From Silvania hatchlandensis (lineage in GTDB: Bacteria; Pseudomonadota; Gammaproteobacteria; Enterobacterales; Enterobacteriaceae), in contig NZ_JAMGZK010000039.1 in assembly GCF_025564065.1 (NCBI RefSeq), positions 59,752 through 123,751 on the forward strand: a DNA stretch of 64,000 nt. Direction: 5' to 3'. The notes under the pieces were generated by a model, which saw nothing but the letters and a program-made list of their open reading frames with translations, searched no databases and was not told where the DNA came from. Shown one piece after another: positions 40,660 through 50,653 of this stretch (position 1 is its first letter; each line of letters begins with the position of its first letter). The position numbers were made by a program, and so were the translations under genes.

Positions 40660-40710
40660 GGTGTTCTCCTCAAAATAGTGCGAACCGGCGGCAATATGGC
40701 CCGCCAAAAA

Positions 40711-40765
40711 TCGACAGATTGTCGAAAAAGGCGGCAAGTATAGCGCATGTCCTTACTGTTGTCGG
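40711..40765 (-). promoter_or_regulatory. Probable phnA promoter with a leader hairpin
   Basis: On the minus strand, TATACT (40737-40742) is preceded after 17 bases by CCGACA. A 6-bp hairpin TCGACA/TGTCGA (40711-40725) lies in the presumed leader. The rest of the gap up to 41231 is AT-rich and without a gene. It holds a small hairpin TTCGGT/ACCGAA at 41052-41070 and probably the crfC promoter. Confidence 0.45.
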
Positions 40766-41231
40766 TGATATTGTTTTTTATCCGCTGCTAAAAAAAGTGT
40801 TACCGGTGACATCACCTGTCGGCGACCTGAGGTCAGATACCCCATAGAAACAGCGGTCATTAAAAGCGAGAATATTTTATTGCGGCAAATTGATACGCCG
40901 GGGCATTTCGGATAAGGTGAAGACTCTTAAGATTTTTATTGCACTTGTCTGACCTGCTACGTTCTGTCTGGCAGGATGGATCCCCCCCATTTTGGGTGGG
41001 TAATAATGATTTAACCTGAATTTCCCAGAAATTGGTCTACGCTCTTATTCTTTCGGTTTCCCTGACCGAAGGAACGCGTGCTAACGGCTTACGCTATTAA
41101 GAATATATTTTGTCTGCGATCCGGGAATTATATTTCATTAAACATCTTTGCCGCACGTAATCATAAAAACCGAGCCTTCATTCTTAAAACAATTCGGTTA
41201 AATAAAATTTGTGTTAAGGGAACCTTTTGTT

Positions 41232-43586
41232 ATGCACACACAGACAATATTTGAATTAAGCCAGGAAGCTGAGCGGCTACTCCAGCTCTCTTTACAGAAT
41301 CTTGAGGCGCTGAGCGCGATGCCTGCAGCAATGCTGGAGAGCACAACTGCAGCCATGAGCGGCGAAGTAAGCAATATTATTCCTTTGCATTTCAATGCCC
41401 GCGGCCTGGAAGCCCAGCAGTCAATGCTGAACAACGAGCTGCGTAAAATTACCCGTCTGGAGATGGTGCTGGCGATCGTCGGCACCATGAAGGCCGGGAA
41501 GTCGACCACCATTAACGCGATTGTTGGGACCGAAGTGTTGCCGAACCGCAACCGCCCGATGACCGCGCTGCCGACGCTGATTCGCCATACCCCCGGACAA
41601 AAGGAGCCGGTGCTGCATTTTTCGCACGTTGCACCGATCGATACATTAATAAGGCAGATGCAAAAGAAGCTCGCTAATTACGATCGTGGCAAGCTGGCGC
41701 AGCAGCTGGAAATTGATAAAGACATGAATGCGCTGCTTGGGCGCATTGAATCCGGCGAAGCGTTTGAAAAGCATTATCTTGGTGCTGAACCTATTTTTAT
41801 CTGTTTAAAAAATTTAAATGATTTAGTGCGCCTTTCTCAGGTGGTGGGTGCTGACTTCCCTTTTGCTGCCTATGCGGCGATTGAAAATATTCCCGTTATT
41901 GAGGTGGAATTTGTCCATCTGGCCGGTCTCGATACTCATCTTGGGCAATTAACGTTGCTTGATACCCCCGGCCCCAATGAAGCCGGGCAGCCGCACCTGC
42001 AAAAAATGCTGACCGAGCAGCTCTCCCGCGCGTCGGCGGTGCTGGCGGTGATGGATTATACCCAACTGAAGTCGATTTCTGATGCTGAGGTACGTCAGGC
42101 CATTTCTGCCGTCGGCAAGTCGGTGCCGCTGTACGCGCTGGTGAATAAGTTCGATCAGAAAGACCGCAACAGCGATGACGAAGAGCAGGTGCGGGCGATG
42201 ATCTCTGGCACGCTGATGAAGGGGCATATTTCCCCCGGGCAAATCTTTCCGGTGTCATCGATGTGGGGCTATCTGGCGAACCGCGCGCGTCACGAACTGG
42301 CGCTCTACGGCAAGCTGCCCAATCCGCAGGCGCAGCGCTGGGTGCAGGATTTTGCCGAAGCCGCACTGGGGCGCCGCTGGCGGACGGCCGATCTGGATGA
42401 TATTGAACACGTTCGTCATTCTGCCGATCTGCTGTGGGAAGACTCCCTTTTCGAACAGCCGATCCGCAAACTGATCTACGCCGCCTACGCCAACGCCTCG
42501 CTGTATGCTCTGCGCTCTGCGTCGCATAAGCTCCTTAACTATGCCCAAAATGCCCGCGAGTATCTTGATTTTCGCTATCAGGGACTGACCATTGCCTTCG
42601 ACGAGCTGCAGCGCAATATTACGCGGCTGGAAGAGGACATGGCGCTACTGCACAACCGGCAGGAGGTGGTCAGCGATGAGGTGAGGCATGAGGTGGAAGA
42701 GGCGCTGGAGGCGACGGAGATCTTTATCGCCACCCAGCAGAACGAGATCCTGTGCGCGATCGCCCCTATTTTCAGTCGGGAGAATATCCTCGATCTGGCG
42801 GGTCATGATGCCGCAAGCGTGCGCGCCGATGAACAGACCGCGCCGGAACAGCTGGTGCTGGACGACGAAGGGCAGGCGCAGATCCTGCTGAGTAAAATCC
42901 ACTCCTCGTGCGAGCTGATACTGTTCGATGCCCAGAACAAAATTGCCCGCGAGCTGGGGCTGCGCTTCGATCAGCTGGAGTCGACGCTGGCCCGCTCGCT
43001 GAATGACGCTATGCGCCCGATTGAGCTGCGCATCAAGGATGAGCTAAGCCACGCCGGTTTTCGTGCGCGGATCAGCTTCCCGGCTTTCCAGGCGAATCAG
43101 CTTAACTTTAATACCCGGGGGTTGTTCAACGACGCCATTGCCCCTGAGAGCCCAACCAGCGGCCGGGGGCAGGGCGTGGGCGGTGTGCGTGATACCGTCT
43201 CACGCTGGCTGAATAATCCAGGCTGGGGCTGGGACGATTATGTGGTGACGCGCACCCGGTACGTTATCAACGTGTCACAGCTGCACGAAAAATTTAAACG
43301 TCATATCGCGCATTTTTGTGAACAAATCCGTAAAGCTTTGGCCGCCCAGGTCGATGTCTCTGTTACAGCAGGCATGGCGACATTCTTTGCCGAATTCTCC
43401 TTATGTCTTGCAGGGTTACAGGAAAGCTTGCGTGATAGCCTCGCGGTGCGTCAGCAAAATGAGCATGCCACTCGTGCGCTCAGCCAGCTGTTGCAGCAGT
43501 GTATTACTACCGCGACGTGGATTCAGGAAGATACCCGACTGTTACGCGATGATATTCAAACGCTATTCGCGGCAGAGCAACCATGA
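41232..43586 (+). CDS. crfC: Dynamin-like GTPase CrfC (clamp-binding, replication fork colocalisation)
   Basis: A 784-residue large GTPase, longer than E. coli CrfC (742). The P-loop GTMKAGKS is at 84-91, DTPG at 244-247 and NKFD at 305-308. Long helical stalk regions follow. In E. coli CrfC binds the sliding clamp and tethers sister replication forks. The extra length lies in the C-terminal half, around 520-680. The ATG at 41232 gives the family start; a GTG 7 codons earlier is the alternative. It overlaps yjcZ by 4 bases. Confidence 0.9.
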   Translation: MHTQTIFELSQEAERLLQLSLQNLEALSAMPAAMLESTTAAMSGEVSNIIPLHFNARGLEAQQSMLNNELRKITRLEMVLAIVGTMKAGKSTTINAIVGTEVLPNRNRPMTALPTLIRHTPGQKEPVLHFSHVAPIDTLIRQMQKKLANYDRGKLAQQLEIDKDMNALLGRIESGEAFEKHYLGAEPIFICLKNLNDLVRLSQVVGADFPFAAYAAIENIPVIEVEFVHLAGLDTHLGQLTLLDTPGPNEAGQPHLQKMLTEQLSRASAVLAVMDYTQLKSISDAEVRQAISAVGKSVPLYALVNKFDQKDRNSDDEEQVRAMISGTLMKGHISPGQIFPVSSMWGYLANRARHELALYGKLPNPQAQRWVQDFAEAALGRRWRTADLDDIEHVRHSADLLWEDSLFEQPIRKLIYAAYANASLYALRSASHKLLNYAQNAREYLDFRYQGLTIAFDELQRNITRLEEDMALLHNRQEVVSDEVRHEVEEALEATEIFIATQQNEILCAIAPIFSRENILDLAGHDAASVRADEQTAPEQLVLDDEGQAQILLSKIHSSCELILFDAQNKIARELGLRFDQLESTLARSLNDAMRPIELRIKDELSHAGFRARISFPAFQANQLNFNTRGLFNDAIAPESPTSGRGQGVGGVRDTVSRWLNNPGWGWDDYVVTRTRYVINVSQLHEKFKRHIAHFCEQIRKALAAQVDVSVTAGMATFFAEFSLCLAGLQESLRDSLAVRQQNEHATRALSQLLQQCITTATWIQEDTRLLRDDIQTLFAAEQP

Positions 43587-44461
43587 CAAAACAACTACTG
43601 GACGGTCCCGGGCGGACGCTGGAATGTATTCATCCTAAATTTATGGTCGACCTGGTTCAGGGCGGGGACGCGATGCGTCACGCCCCGCTGGCGTCGAAAC
43701 AGCAGCAGTTTCGTGAACGTTTAAGCCAGGAGATCATGGCGCAGACGCAGCTTCGCCAGTGGGCGATGGGGGGAATGTTCAACGAAAATGCTGTGCTGCG
43801 GCTGGGACTGGCAGAGAAGCTGGCCGGGATGCTCGACCCCGGGCATCTTGCGCTGACCCGCATGACCCACACCTTAACCACGCTGAGCCAGCAGGCCAGA
43901 CTGCGCAACCAACCGCCCATCGGCCTCGTACAGCAGTACGACATTCTCTCCTCACATTTTCATCAGCGCGCCGCCTTCAAAGAAAAAGCCCTCAGCCAGC
44001 GTGGCTTAACGGTGCAGGCGGGCGAGCACAGCGAACAGATTTTTACCCGCTGGCGCGCCGGGCACTACGACGGCTGGTCGCTTGCCGGGCGGGGCTATGT
44101 AGTGCTGGAGGAGCTGCGCTGGGGAGCATTTGGTGACGCCTGTCGGCTGGCGAATGCGGATGTCAGCGCGATGCTTAAAGACAATCTCCAAAGCATGGTG
44201 GCCAACTATCTGGCGCTGGGCATTAATGCCGCGCCGGCCACCCGCCATTTTTATCATCAGTGGCTGAACACGCCGAGTACCCCGGGCATTATCGACTATA
44301 AAGACATGCTGGGCTGGCTGGGAGACTGGTGCGATGGCGATCGCCATCCGGTGTGCTGGTCTGTGACGCAGAGCTGGCAGAATGTGGCGCTGGGTATGCC
44401 GAGACTCTGTTCGGCGACAAGGCTGGCAAAGGCGATGGTGGAAGAGGTGTTTGGCGAGTAG
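43583..44461 (+). CDS. yjcZ: YjcZ-family protein of unknown function
   Basis: A 292-residue, probably cytoplasmic protein of the same length as E. coli YjcZ and in the same place, coupled to crfC by an ATGA overlap. The conserved C-terminal half (LRWGAFGDACRLANADVS, SVTQSWQNVALGMPRLCS) is recognisable. Function not known; overproduction in E. coli has been linked to motility, but the sequence shows no catalytic motif. Co-transcription suggests a role connected with CrfC. Confidence 0.85.
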   Translation: MTKQLLDGPGRTLECIHPKFMVDLVQGGDAMRHAPLASKQQQFRERLSQEIMAQTQLRQWAMGGMFNENAVLRLGLAEKLAGMLDPGHLALTRMTHTLTTLSQQARLRNQPPIGLVQQYDILSSHFHQRAAFKEKALSQRGLTVQAGEHSEQIFTRWRAGHYDGWSLAGRGYVVLEELRWGAFGDACRLANADVSAMLKDNLQSMVANYLALGINAAPATRHFYHQWLNTPSTPGIIDYKDMLGWLGDWCDGDRHPVCWSVTQSWQNVALGMPRLCSATRLAKAMVEEVFGE

Positions 44462-44471
44462 GTCAGGCAAG

Positions 44472-44502
44472 TTCACCCTCTCCCCGGCGGGAAGAGGGTG
44501 AA
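44472..44502. terminator. Palindrome between convergent yjcZ and kdgT
   Basis: TTCACCCTCT pairs with AGAGGGTGAA around a C-rich loop. It belongs to the CCCTCTCC family and is flanked by short A or T runs. It sits where the two convergent genes end. Confidence 0.55.
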
Positions 44503-44506
44503 AAAC

Positions 44507-45505
44507 TTAGTGGTGCAGAGACTCAGCCGGTGCAGGCTCGGCATCTTTAACCGGAATGTTGCCATAACGTTTGGCATACAGCGCGGTGATGATAGGCACC
44601 AGAATCGCCGTGACGATGACGCTTGCAGCAACCAGTGCAGTAGCGGAAGCCGCAACCGGTTCGAACGCCGGGTTAATCTGAGCGATAATCATCGGGTTCG
44701 CCACCGCAGCACCTGCGGCTGACGACGCGGCGACCCCCGCAGTACCGTTACCCCCACCAATGACGCGGTCGGCAAAAATCAGCGGAATACCGGTGATCAC
44801 GATAACCGCTACACCCAGCGCAATACCCAGCAGGCCGGTCTGCATGATGACGTTCAGGTTAATGGTGTTACCCAGCGCGAAGCCGAAGAACGGGATCAGC
44901 ACCGGTGTTGCTTTGCTGAAGAATTCGCGGAAATCGTGGTCCAGGTTGCCGAGGGCGAAACCGATCAGGAATGGCAGGACTGCGCCAATAAAGTGGTGTG
45001 GTTCAAACGATGCCAGACCCGCGGAACCGAGAATCAGCATGGTGACCAGCGGGCCGGATTCCAGCGACATCAGAACGAATGCACCGGACTCTTCTTTGGT
45101 GCCGTACTGGTTCATCAGGCTGGCGTACAGACCGCCGTTGGTCATGTCCATGGCTGAAACAATCGCCAGCACTGACAGGCCTGCGAAGAAGCCGGTCTGA
45201 ATGCCATTTTCCGGAATAAACATCGCGCAGAGCATGGCGACAATCCAGGCAACGGCAATTTTGGTAATGACCAGGGTGCCGGATTTACGTAAAACGGTGC
45301 CCGTTGCGCGTAAATTAATGGAGGCGCCGATACAGAAGAACCAGACCGCCAGAATAGGAACCGTACCGGTAATCATCCCTTTGGTGAAACCACCAAAATA
45401 GGCCCCAGTATCAGGTGCTAACGTATTTAAGATTGCTCCCAGTACCAGCGGGACCAGCATCATCCCACCCGGAATGCGTTCAATCGCGGCTTTAATCTTC
45501 ATCAT
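44507..45505 (-). CDS. kdgT: 2-keto-3-deoxygluconate permease KdgT
   Basis: A 332-residue inner-membrane KDG:proton symporter with about ten helices. It has the family segments [21 protein letters not shown] and ALGNLD, and is close to E. coli KdgT (327). KDG is the product of pectin and hexuronate breakdown. In E. coli kdgT lies elsewhere; here it sits between yjcZ and proP. Two adjacent ATG codons could start it; 45505 is listed and 45502 has better spacing to GAGGG. A KdgR-like operator lies about 210 bases upstream. Confidence 0.88.
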   Translation of the reverse strand: MMKIKAAIERIPGGMMLVPLVLGAILNTLAPDTGAYFGGFTKGMITGTVPILAVWFFCIGASINLRATGTVLRKSGTLVITKIAVAWIVAMLCAMFIPENGIQTGFFAGLSVLAIVSAMDMTNGGLYASLMNQYGTKEESGAFVLMSLESGPLVTMLILGSAGLASFEPHHFIGAVLPFLIGFALGNLDHDFREFFSKATPVLIPFFGFALGNTINLNVIMQTGLLGIALGVAVIVITGIPLIFADRVIGGGNGTAGVAASSAAGAAVANPMIIAQINPAFEPVAASATALVAASVIVTAILVPIITALYAKRYGNIPVKDAEPAPAESLHH

Positions 45506-45713
45506 CTACCCTCAGAACTCACCTCGCCAAACCCGGCGGGGGAGCTATAAAATAATCAAAATAAATTCAACGAGTTGCGACTAATGCTTGTCAGGATACC
45601 CGTGATTTTTGCTGTAAACATAATGCGTTTGGTATTGCTTACCTTCGCTTGAAGGCAGCCATACCGTCTGAACCGCAGTTATGATGCGATCGTTGGAATA
45701 ATGATTCAATGAA

Positions 45714-45732
45714 AATAAAACAGTGTTTTAGT
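45714..45732 (-). promoter_or_regulatory. KdgR-like operator upstream of kdgT
   Basis: AATAAAACAGTGTTTTAGT fits 18 of 19 positions of the KdgR consensus as I remember it (AATRAAAYRNYRTTTYATT). KdgR represses pectin and KDG genes until KDG binds it. It lies within the 652-bp kdgT/proP divergent region, on the kdgT side. Confidence 0.65.
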
Positions 45733-45936
45733 TATGTGGATCACATATTTTGCGGAAACCTACGATCCTCAACTTGATTATTAAAAAGTCTGTAAATTTG
45801 ATGTGAAAAAATATGATGATCTTTTGATTTCACGGCAAATAATAACGCATGAAATATTATTTGTCGGACCATGATTAAGGCTCGTCTGATTACGAAATCG
45901 TCAGAATCAAGACAATTGAGGAGTAACCCTGCAAAA

Positions 45937-45976
45937 TATGTGTGAAGTTGATCACAAATATAAACGCTGGTAGGGT
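45937..45976 (+). promoter_or_regulatory. proP P1 promoter with CRP site
   Basis: A perfect TGTGA-N6-TCACA site (45941-45956) is followed 14 bases later by TAGGGT (45971-45976), the -10 of proP P1. The stretch is close to the E. coli promoter as I recall it. There CRP acts negatively on this osmotically induced promoter. Confidence 0.8.
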
Positions 45977-46029
45977 AAAGAGACCCCTAACTCTCCAGAC
46001 AGGCGTCAACAGGTTCGGTTGTACTGTCA

Positions 46030-46065
46030 AGACAGGTCAGTGTAAGTAAACCTGCTACGCTTGAT
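46030..46065 (+). promoter_or_regulatory. proP P2 promoter, stationary-phase type
   Basis: The extended -10 TGCTACGCTT at 46053-46062 matches a sigma-S-type promoter like E. coli proP P2, about 95 bases upstream of proP. Fis sites seen in E. coli cannot be confirmed by eye. Confidence 0.6.
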
Positions 46066-46157
46066 TAAGGAGAATGCGCATGAGGCGCTTCCCGGGTTCC
46101 ACAGGCCGCATTTTTTCGTGCCGTGGTGAGATCGGGGCTTAGTCTACGAGGATAGCA

Positions 46158-47660
46158 ATGCTTAAAAGGAAAAAAGTTAAACCCATAACCCTGCGCGACG
46201 TCACAATTATTGACGACGGTAAATTGCGCAAAGCGATCACCGCCGCCTCCCTCGGTAATGCGATGGAGTGGTTCGATTTTGGTGTGTACGGCTTCGTGGC
46301 CTATGCGCTAGGTAAAGTCTTCTTCCCCGGTGCCGATCCCAGCCTGCAGATGATTGCCGCGCTAGGGACCTTCTCTGTTCCTTTCCTTATTCGTCCGCTG
46401 GGCGGTCTGTTCTTCGGCAGACTGGGGGATAAATACGGCCGTCAGAAAATCCTCTCCATCACCATAATCATTATGTCGATCAGTACCTTCTGTATCGGCA
46501 TGATCCCGTCGTATGCCAGTATTGGCATCTGGGCGCCGATCCTGCTGCTGCTGTGTAAGATGGCGCAGGGCTTCTCGGTAGGCGGTGAGTATACCGGCGC
46601 ATCGATTTTCGTTGCCGAGTATTCCCCGGACCGTAAGCGCGGCTTTATGGGCAGCTGGCTCGACTTTGGCTCGATTGCCGGGTTTGTGCTGGGCGCGGGC
46701 GTGGTGGTGTTGATTTCCACCGTGGTGGGCGAAGATAACTTCCTTGAATGGGGCTGGCGTATTCCGTTCTTCCTGGCGCTGCCGCTGGGTATTATCGGCC
46801 TCTATCTGCGTCACGCGCTCGAAGAGACCCCGGCGTTCCAGCAGCACGTGGATAAGCTGGAGCAGGGCGATCGCGAAGGCCTGCAGGAAGGTCCGAAGGT
46901 TTCGTTTAAAGAGATTGCCACCAAACACTGGCGCAGCCTGTTGACCTGTATCGGTCTGGTGATCTCCACCAACGTGACCTACTACATGCTGCTGACCTAT
47001 ATGCCGAGCTATCTGTCGCATAACCTGCACTACTCAGAAGATCACGGTGTGCTGATTATTATCGCCATCATGGTGGGGATGCTGTTTGTGCAGCCGATTA
47101 TGGGCCTGCTGAGTGACCGCTTCGGCCGTCGTCCGTTTGTTATTTTCGGTAGCGTGGCGCTGTTCTTGCTGGCTATCCCGGCCTTTATCCTGATTAACAG
47201 CAACATGCTCAGCCTGATTTTCGCCGGTCTGTTGATGCTGGCGGTGATCCTGAACTGCTTTATCGGGGTGATGGCCTCGACGCTGCCGGCGATGTTCCCG
47301 ACGCATATTCGCTATAGTGCGCTGGCGGCAGCGTTTAATATCTCGGTTCTGATTGCCGGCCTGACCCCGACTCTGGCGGCCTCGCTGGTGGAAAGCACCC
47401 AGAACCTGATGATGCCGGCTTACTACCTGATGGTGGTTGCAGCTATCGGTCTGGTGACCGGCCTGACGATGAAAGAGACCGCCAATCTGCCGCTGAAAGG
47501 GGCGACCCCGGCCGCGTCGGACCTGCAGGAAGCAAAAGAGATCCTGCGCGAGCATCACGACAATATTGAGCAGAAGATAGAAGATATCGATGCAGAAATT
47601 ACCGCGTTGCAGGCCAAGCGCACGCGACTTGTCGATCAGCACCCCCGAATTAACGAGTAA
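46158..47660 (+). CDS. proP: Proline/betaine osmosensing transporter ProP
   Basis: A 500-residue major-facilitator H+ symporter, the exact E. coli length. It imports proline, glycine betaine and other osmoprotectants and senses osmolarity itself. Twelve helices are followed by a long C-terminal coiled coil (about 455-495, IEQKIEDIDAEITALQ), which tunes the osmotic set-point in E. coli. The start has a GAGGAT ribosome site and a strong terminator follows. In E. coli pmrBA-eptA come next; here an exopolysaccharide locus does. Confidence 0.97.
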   Translation: MLKRKKVKPITLRDVTIIDDGKLRKAITAASLGNAMEWFDFGVYGFVAYALGKVFFPGADPSLQMIAALGTFSVPFLIRPLGGLFFGRLGDKYGRQKILSITIIIMSISTFCIGMIPSYASIGIWAPILLLLCKMAQGFSVGGEYTGASIFVAEYSPDRKRGFMGSWLDFGSIAGFVLGAGVVVLISTVVGEDNFLEWGWRIPFFLALPLGIIGLYLRHALEETPAFQQHVDKLEQGDREGLQEGPKVSFKEIATKHWRSLLTCIGLVISTNVTYYMLLTYMPSYLSHNLHYSEDHGVLIIIAIMVGMLFVQPIMGLLSDRFGRRPFVIFGSVALFLLAIPAFILINSNMLSLIFAGLLMLAVILNCFIGVMASTLPAMFPTHIRYSALAAAFNISVLIAGLTPTLAASLVESTQNLMMPAYYLMVVAAIGLVTGLTMKETANLPLKGATPAASDLQEAKEILREHHDNIEQKIEDIDAEITALQAKRTRLVDQHPRINE

Positions 47661-47665
47661 CCTTC

Positions 47666-47697
47666 AAGCCTGACTCCGGTCAGGCTTTTTTTTGTTT
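47666..47697 (+). terminator. proP terminator
   Basis: AAGCCTGAC pairs with GTCAGGCTT around TCCG, followed by a long T-run. A textbook rho-independent terminator. Confidence 0.95.
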
Positions 47698-47960
47698 TGT
47701 CGATGCCCCCCTGCAACGCCCTCAGCCGCGAAAGTTTATTGGCGCTTTTATAAGAACGTGCATACGCTATATGTAAGTTAATGCCCTTTTTTCAGCGACC
47801 GCTGCGTCGGGACCCATACTTGTAAATATTCACGGGGCGTTATTATTCATTTTGATAATTTTTATGTGCGACTCCGCTCAATCATCGAGACATTATGGTG
47901 TTTTCTTGATGGCACAGGGTAAGTAAGGCTGAACTAAAAAAATAATAAGTGAGTCTGTTT
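47698..47960 (+). promoter_or_regulatory. Leader region of the exopolysaccharide operon
   Basis: About 260 bp of AT-rich sequence between the proP terminator and the first exopolysaccharide gene. It must hold the operon promoter. An AT-rich candidate around TACGCTATAT (near 47767) is seen, but no clear -35. I looked for and did not find the ops/JUMPstart motif usual before RfaH-dependent capsule operons. Confidence 0.4.
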
Positions 47961-49376
47961 ATGCTGAGAAATTCGCAAAAGATTACTCATGGACGATATC
48001 CACTCATTATTAAATTAATTGATTTTTTCGCAATTAATTTCATTCTGATCGCCAGCGCGTGGTTCTTGAAAATAGAGCCCTTCGATACTGTTATTCTGGT
48101 AAGCTTATTGTACTCGACGGCTTTTTTACTGTTTGGTGAGTACACCCAGTGCTATCAGTACCGCCCGAAGAACAACAAAATACGTAGCCAGCGGCGTCTG
48201 TTCTTAACCGCGTTCTTAGCCATTCTGTTTATCGGTTTTGTGCGTATTCTGGTCTCCGAACTGCATTCCCGTGGTTACCTGAGCGCAATGGATGTCCGTG
48301 ATATTCCTGCGTCACCGTTCTGGTATGCCGCGCCCGTTGTTTTTTTGTATGCCGTGCGTCTGGTCATCTTCAAGCTCTCTGCGAAAAAAAGGATCCGGGT
48401 GGCCATTATTGGCATTACCGACAATGGCCTGGCGGCGGAAATGGCGCTGCGCAAAGAGTATTCCGACATTCAGCTGGAACTGGCCTTCTATGACGAACGG
48501 GAACCTTCGCGGCTGGGGGAGCTGGCGAAAAAAATCACCAGCCCCTATGAGGGGTCGGTGCTGAATCTGGTTGAAGCCGCGCAGGCGAGCAAGGTTGACG
48601 AGATTTATATCGCCCTGCCAATGGTGGCGCTGGAGCGCATCCGTCATTTTCTGGCGATGATGTCGGATACCACGGTCAATACCTATATCGTGCCGGACTT
48701 TTACGCCTACAGCACCAATATGTCGCAGTTACGCTCGATCCATAATTTGCAAACCATTGGCATCTTCGCTTCTCCGCTGGATGGGGGAGGCTCGTTTATT
48801 AAACGCGCGGAAGATCTGGTTCTGGGCAGCGTAATTATGCTAATGATTGTGTCGTTAATGCTGGTGATTGCCATTGGAATAAAGCTCACGTCGCGTGGGC
48901 CGGTGTTCTTTAAGCAGGATCGCTATGGCCTGAGCGGGCAGAAAATAAAAGTCTGGAAGTTCCGCACCATGAAAGTGATGGAAAATACCGACACGGTGGT
49001 GCAGGCGACGCGGGATGACCCTCGGGTGACGCGCTTTGGCGCATTCTTACGTCGGACCTCACTGGATGAACTTCCGCAGTTCATCAACGTGTTGCAGGGG
49101 AATATGTCAATTGTCGGTCCGCGGCCGCACGCTGTGGCGCACAATGAACTTTACCGTAAGCAAGTCGAAAACTACATGATTCGCCATAAAGTGAAGCCCG
49201 GTATCACCGGGTTAGCACAAATTAAAGGTTATCGTGGGGAAATTGACGCGCTCTATAAAATGGAAAAACGGGTTCAGTACGACATTGAATATATTCAAAA
49301 TTGGTCCTTGTGGTTAGATATAAAAATTATCATTAAAACCATTTTTAAGGGATTTGTCGGCAAGAATGCATATTAA
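47961..49376 (+). CDS. WcaJ-like undecaprenyl-phosphate sugar phosphotransferase
   Basis: A 471-residue polyprenyl-phosphate hexose-1-phosphate transferase that loads the first sugar of the repeat unit onto the lipid carrier. Four N-terminal helices, a nucleotide-binding-like middle domain and a C-terminal transferase domain (about 280-470) are present. Motifs include KQDRYGLSGQKIKVWKFRTM, RRTSLDELPQF and SIVGPRPHA. The ATG at 47961 has an AAGTGAG site; a GTG four codons upstream is less supported. First gene of the locus, overlapping the next by 11 bases. Glucose or galactose is the likely first sugar. Confidence 0.88.
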   Translation: MLRNSQKITHGRYPLIIKLIDFFAINFILIASAWFLKIEPFDTVILVSLLYSTAFLLFGEYTQCYQYRPKNNKIRSQRRLFLTAFLAILFIGFVRILVSELHSRGYLSAMDVRDIPASPFWYAAPVVFLYAVRLVIFKLSAKKRIRVAIIGITDNGLAAEMALRKEYSDIQLELAFYDEREPSRLGELAKKITSPYEGSVLNLVEAAQASKVDEIYIALPMVALERIRHFLAMMSDTTVNTYIVPDFYAYSTNMSQLRSIHNLQTIGIFASPLDGGGSFIKRAEDLVLGSVIMLMIVSLMLVIAIGIKLTSRGPVFFKQDRYGLSGQKIKVWKFRTMKVMENTDTVVQATRDDPRVTRFGAFLRRTSLDELPQFINVLQGNMSIVGPRPHAVAHNELYRKQVENYMIRHKVKPGITGLAQIKGYRGEIDALYKMEKRVQYDIEYIQNWSLWLDIKIIIKTIFKGFVGKNAY

Positions 49377-50652
49377 AATAATGGTTATCGCCGGAATCAT
49401 GGTGTCTCCGGTTGCCTGGGCAGAATTAACACCTAAATCACACATTGGCTTTGCGGGGATCGACTTCCAGAGCAACGTTGCCGCGGACTACGGTCAGAAC
49501 GATAACGTCACTTATCAACCCCATGACAGCGATGCGAAAAGCTCCGCGTTTATGGGCCTGCGGCCGGTGATCACCCTGACCGGCGAGCGCTATCAGGATC
49601 AGTATCTGCTGATGTACTCCGGCGACTATCGGCAGTATTCCAGTGATTCTGCGGATAACTACGACGATCACTTCTTCCGCTTCAATGGGGCATGGCGCTA
49701 TGGCCTGATGCACGGTCTGAGCCTGAACCTGCAGGATTCCCTTGGGCACGAGCAGCGGGGCCGCGGCGTGACGGAGGGTTTTCTGCCGGACCAGTTCCGC
49801 CAGTACGGCATTCGTTCCCCGCTGACCACTAATTTCTTCGACAGCGAACTTCGTTACAGCTACGGTGCGCCAAAAGGGCGGGGCAAGGGCGAAATCGCGC
49901 TGGGTCATAAAAAGCTGACCTACGGCAATACCCAGGATGCGCAAAATGCGAGTGCCGATTTTTATCAGTACATTCGTGAAGAAGAGTGGGATGAAAATAG
50001 CCTGGTCGCAGAAATTTTCGATCAGTACACATCTCAGACGCGTTTTCGCTATAGTTTTATTACCAACCAGCGTCGTTACGATAATGACCCGGAAAAAGAC
50101 AGTAATGAATACTATTTGCGTTATGGCGTAAAGACGCAGCTGACCGGGAAAACAAACGTCGATGCGAACCTGTCGTGGCTGTATAAAACGTTTGAGAATA
50201 ACCCAGGTTCGAAGGACTTTAATGGACTGAACTGGGACATTCAGGGCGAATGGAAGCCGCTTAAACAGTCGACATTTACCTTACGCACCTCGCAAAGTAT
50301 TTCTGATCCTTCGGAGGCGGGTGGATATATTTTAGTGACCCAGTATGGTCTTTCATACAAACATTTATGGATGAACGACCGGCTTTCGACTTTGGTTGAT
50401 TACACCTATACGACAGAAGACTATAAAGACCAGAACAAGGATCGTCATGATAAGAACGGGTTATTCACCGTTGCGGTGAGTTACGATCTGACGCCATCTA
50501 TCAATTTTGGCGTTGAATATCATCTAGATACGCTTAAGTCTAATAAAGAGACAGATTCATTCACCATCGGACCCAATGACGATCAGGTCGTGCTGAGAAC
50601 GTTGGGCTATGACGCATCTTTAATTATGCTTACAGCTAAGGTACAGATTTAA
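49366..50652 (+). CDS. Outer-membrane beta-barrel protein of the exopolysaccharide locus
   Basis: A 428-residue protein with a signal peptide (residues 1-19, ending AWA) followed by alternating amphipathic strands to the end, typical of an outer-membrane barrel of 14-18 strands. It resembles the beta-barrel porin type (BBP2-like) found in many exopolysaccharide clusters next to short Wza proteins, and is not like Wzi. The gene lies between the initiating transferase and the export lipoprotein. It may be the real outer-membrane channel for the polymer. Confidence 0.75.
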   Translation: MHIKIMVIAGIMVSPVAWAELTPKSHIGFAGIDFQSNVAADYGQNDNVTYQPHDSDAKSSAFMGLRPVITLTGERYQDQYLLMYSGDYRQYSSDSADNYDDHFFRFNGAWRYGLMHGLSLNLQDSLGHEQRGRGVTEGFLPDQFRQYGIRSPLTTNFFDSELRYSYGAPKGRGKGEIALGHKKLTYGNTQDAQNASADFYQYIREEEWDENSLVAEIFDQYTSQTRFRYSFITNQRRYDNDPEKDSNEYYLRYGVKTQLTGKTNVDANLSWLYKTFENNPGSKDFNGLNWDIQGEWKPLKQSTFTLRTSQSISDPSEAGGYILVTQYGLSYKHLWMNDRLSTLVDYTYTTEDYKDQNKDRHDKNGLFTVAVSYDLTPSINFGVEYHLDTLKSNKETDSFTIGPNDDQVVLRTLGYDASLIMLTAKVQI

Positions 50653-50653
50653 A

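Noticed and set aside
45735..45746. ATGTGGATCACAT as a CRP site for kdgT
   Set aside because: The half sites are too close; the N6 spacing is absent.
47698..47960. JUMPstart/ops element before the exopolysaccharide operon
   Set aside because: The GGCGGTAG core is not present, so RfaH control is not supported.
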